Origin: Candidatus Coatesiibacteriota bacterium
GTDB lineage: Bacteria > RBG-13-66-14 > B26-G2
NCBI GenBank assembly: GCA_003647715.1
Contig: QMNJ01000085.1
Span: forward strand, 1 to 6,844
DNA length: 6,844 nucleotides
Reading direction: 5' to 3'
The translations under genes were made by a program, and so were the position numbers. The stretch's first letter is position 1. The number at the start of each line of letters is the position of its first letter. Below are positions 5,176-6,844 of the stretch, piece after piece. The notes under the pieces were generated by a model. It worked only from the letters and a program-made list of their open reading frames with translations. It had not been told where the DNA came from and ran no database searches.

Positions 5176-6844
5176 GTGTATATTGCTATTGCTTCAGGTA
5201 AGGGTGGCACTGGAAAGACGCTTATTGCAACTAATCTTGTAGAAGTAATTGAAAGGGCGTCTTTTGCTGATGCAGATGTAGAAGAACCAAACGGTCACCT
5301 GTTTCTTCGTCCAGAGATTTATAAAAGAGAGGATGTCTATATTAAAATCCCTGAGGTTGATTATGATAGATGCACCGGCTGTGGCGTATGTGCTGAGCAC
5401 TGTCAGTTTAATGCTATCGCTGTGGTCAAGGGAAAGGTGATTCTGTTCAGGGAATTGTGCCATTCCTGTGGCGTCTGTTCGTTTGTTTGCCCCGAGGATG
5501 CGATTCAAGAGGTGAAACATATAGCGGGAGAGATTCGTATAGGAGAGTTCAATGACGGAAGAAGATTTGTAGATGGAAAGTTGTCTGTGGGTCAATTGCG
5601 CAGTTCATTGGTAATTGAGAAGGTTGTTGAGTTGGTTGAGAATGAGGAGATGGTTATTCTTGATGCTCCCCCGGGAGCATCGTGTTCGGTGATTTCTGCG
5701 ACCCACAAAGCCGATGTATGTCTTCTTGTCACCGAGCCGACTCCCTTCGGTCTGCATGACCTTAAGATAGCGTGCGAGATGCTGGCAAAACTTCGTGTTC
5801 CATATGCTGTATTACTAAATCGTGCGGATATTGGGGATGATTCGGTGGAGAGATATTGTCAGGATAGAGGCATACCAATTCTTGAGCGAATACCATTTGA
5901 AAGGGAGATTGCTGAGATCTACGCAGAAGGTGAACTTATCACAAGAAAGAAATTAGAGTGGAGAGAACTATTTGAGGGACTTGCACATAAGGTAATAGAC
6001 ATATCAAATTACATACTGCCCGAACAAATTGAGGTTGAGGAAGAGATTTTTAAGCCGCAGGTAGAAAAGAAAGAGGTTGTTTCATCAGGACAAACAGTTT
6101 CACTTGCAGTATTGTCGGGAAAGGGTGGCACTGGTAAGACGATGTTAGCATCGTGCATTGCTGGAGTTTGGAAAGATAAGGTCTCCTGTGATGCGGATGT
6201 TGATGCGGCAAACCTGGGTATTCTGTTGAGGGGGGAGGTAAAAAAGCGTATCCCCTTCTCAGCGGGGATGAAGGCAGAGGTTATTCCAGAGTTCTGCACG
6301 GGATGTGCCAGATGTGCTGAAAGCTGTCGTTTCAACTCAATTATTATGACCGACAATGGTATCGCCGAGATTGAGGAATTGAAATGTGAGGGCTGTGGTT
6401 TGTGCCATCTGGTGTGTCCGACTGAGCCCAATGCGATAATTATGAGGAGATTTGTCACTGGTGAAATTACTATATGTGAAACACCATGGGGGCATATGGT
6501 AACTGCTATGTTAAAGCCAGGTGCAGAAGCATCGGGTAAATTAGTTACTGAGGTGCGTGAAAATGCGGAAAATCTGGCATTAGAAAATAACCTGAACAGT
6601 ATTCTTATAGATGGTTCACCGGGTATAGGTTGTCCTGTAAATGCTACTCTGACTGGAACTAAGGGTGTTGTGCTTGTAGTTGAGCCCAGCCGTTCAAGCA
6701 AACACGACCTGGAAAGGATACTTGAACTGCTTGATTTCTTCAATCTTCCGAGGTGTGTGGTAATTAATCGCTACGACCTTTCACATAAACTCACTGAAGA
6801 GATAGAAGAGATGTGCGAAGAGAGGGGAATTACAGTTGTTGGCA
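5176..6844 (+). CDS. Tandem fusion of two MinD-like P-loop ATPases, each with an inserted 2[4Fe-4S] ferredoxin domain (3' end outside window)
   Basis: At least 556 residues, open to the window end. Start: an in-frame TAA at 5167 leaves the GTG at 5176 as the only usual start before the first Walker A, with no clear ribosome binding site. Half 1 (about 1-280) has the deviant Walker A SGKGGTGKT (7-15, Lys9 and Lys14), DADVEEPN (32-39), a ferredoxin insert (Cys66, 69, 72, 76 and 95, 98, 101, 105), LDAPPGASC (162-170), TEPTPFGLHDL (186-196) and LNRAD (214-218). A charged linker (about 276-307) follows. Half 2 repeats the order: SGKGGTGKT (314-322), DADVDAAN (339-346), Cys374, 377, 380, 384 and 404, 407, 410, 414, IDGSPGIGC (478-486), VEPSRSSKHDL (502-512) and INRYD (530-534). 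Both match the COG1149 MinD/Mrp/NBP35-like family, ATPases with inserted ferredoxins thought to aid iron-sulfur or redox-cofactor handling in anaerobes; the exact role is not established. These usually occur as two adjacent genes. Confidence 0.9.
   Translation, partial: MYIAIASGKGGTGKTLIATNLVEVIERASFADADVEEPNGHLFLRPEIYKREDVYIKIPEVDYDRCTGCGVCAEHCQFNAIAVVKGKVILFRELCHSCGVCSFVCPEDAIQEVKHIAGEIRIGEFNDGRRFVDGKLSVGQLRSSLVIEKVVELVENEEMVILDAPPGASCSVISATHKADVCLLVTEPTPFGLHDLKIACEMLAKLRVPYAVLLNRADIGDDSVERYCQDRGIPILERIPFEREIAEIYAEGELITRKKLEWRELFEGLAHKVIDISNYILPEQIEVEEEIFKPQVEKKEVVSSGQTVSLAVLSGKGGTGKTMLASCIAGVWKDKVSCDADVDAANLGILLRGEVKKRIPFSAGMKAEVIPEFCTGCARCAESCRFNSIIMTDNGIAEIEELKCEGCGLCHLVCPTEPNAIIMRRFVTGEITICETPWGHMVTAMLKPGAEASGKLVTEVRENAENLALENNLNSILIDGSPGIGCPVNATLTGTKGVVLVVEPSRSSKHDLERILELLDFFNLPRCVVINRYDLSHKLTEEIEEMCEERGITVVG

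Noticed and set aside
5194..5595. Minus-strand open frame opposite the start of the ATPase gene
   Set aside because: The plus strand encodes the Walker A loop and eight cluster cysteines here; the minus frame shows no recognisable motif.
6009..6743. Open frame of 244 codons on the minus strand
   Set aside because: It lies wholly antisense to the second half of the fused ATPase, whose motifs are unmistakable. Its translation is Ser/Pro/Thr-rich low-complexity and matches no family I know.

Overview
The window looks like a chromosomal segment of an uncultured anaerobic bacterium with a diderm envelope, plausibly a deep branch of the FCB/WOR-3-like candidate phyla. The first half encodes exported and outer-membrane-type proteins: a signal-peptide propeller-like protein, a lipoprotein-like DNRLRE protein and a PorV/FadL-style beta-barrel. 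The second half encodes ferredoxin and acetate-kinase fermentation functions. The phylum assignment is an inference from gene style, moderate AT richness and many ATA/AGA/AGG codons; no rRNA or tRNA is present to settle it.

Region 1 (1-3466) holds the envelope genes. A 275-residue secreted repeat protein (33-860) ends just before a clear intrinsic terminator (907-936). A promoter with a perfect TTGACA -35 box then precedes a two-gene unit: a putative lipoprotein with two DNRLRE repeats (1010-2263) and, 6 bases later, an outer-membrane barrel protein (2270-3466). Neither start in this pair has a Shine-Dalgarno sequence. The first may be read from a nearly leaderless transcript and the second by translational coupling.

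Region 2 (3467-5128) holds energy metabolism. A small 2[4Fe-4S] ferredoxin (3610-3807) has its own strong sigma-70-type promoter, with an 8-bp inverted repeat whose right arm overlaps the -10 box. Acetate kinase (3923-5128) follows, with all expected catalytic residues. Its 115-base upstream gap contains two small hairpins. No phosphotransacetylase gene is visible.

Region 3 (5176-6844, running off the end) is one long open frame for a protein that is two MinD/Mrp-like P-loop ATPases joined head to tail. Each half carries an inserted ferredoxin domain with all eight cluster cysteines. Such ATPases are commonly encoded as two adjacent paralogous genes; here both are in one frame. This is the most notable item in the window. 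The ferredoxin, acetate kinase and iron-sulfur ATPase suggest an anaerobic acetate-producing metabolism with iron-sulfur or redox-protein maturation nearby, but a functional link between them is only inferred from position.

There are no RNA genes, insertion sequences, CRISPR arrays or prophage genes that I can support, and no gene-free stretch exceeds 150 bases.
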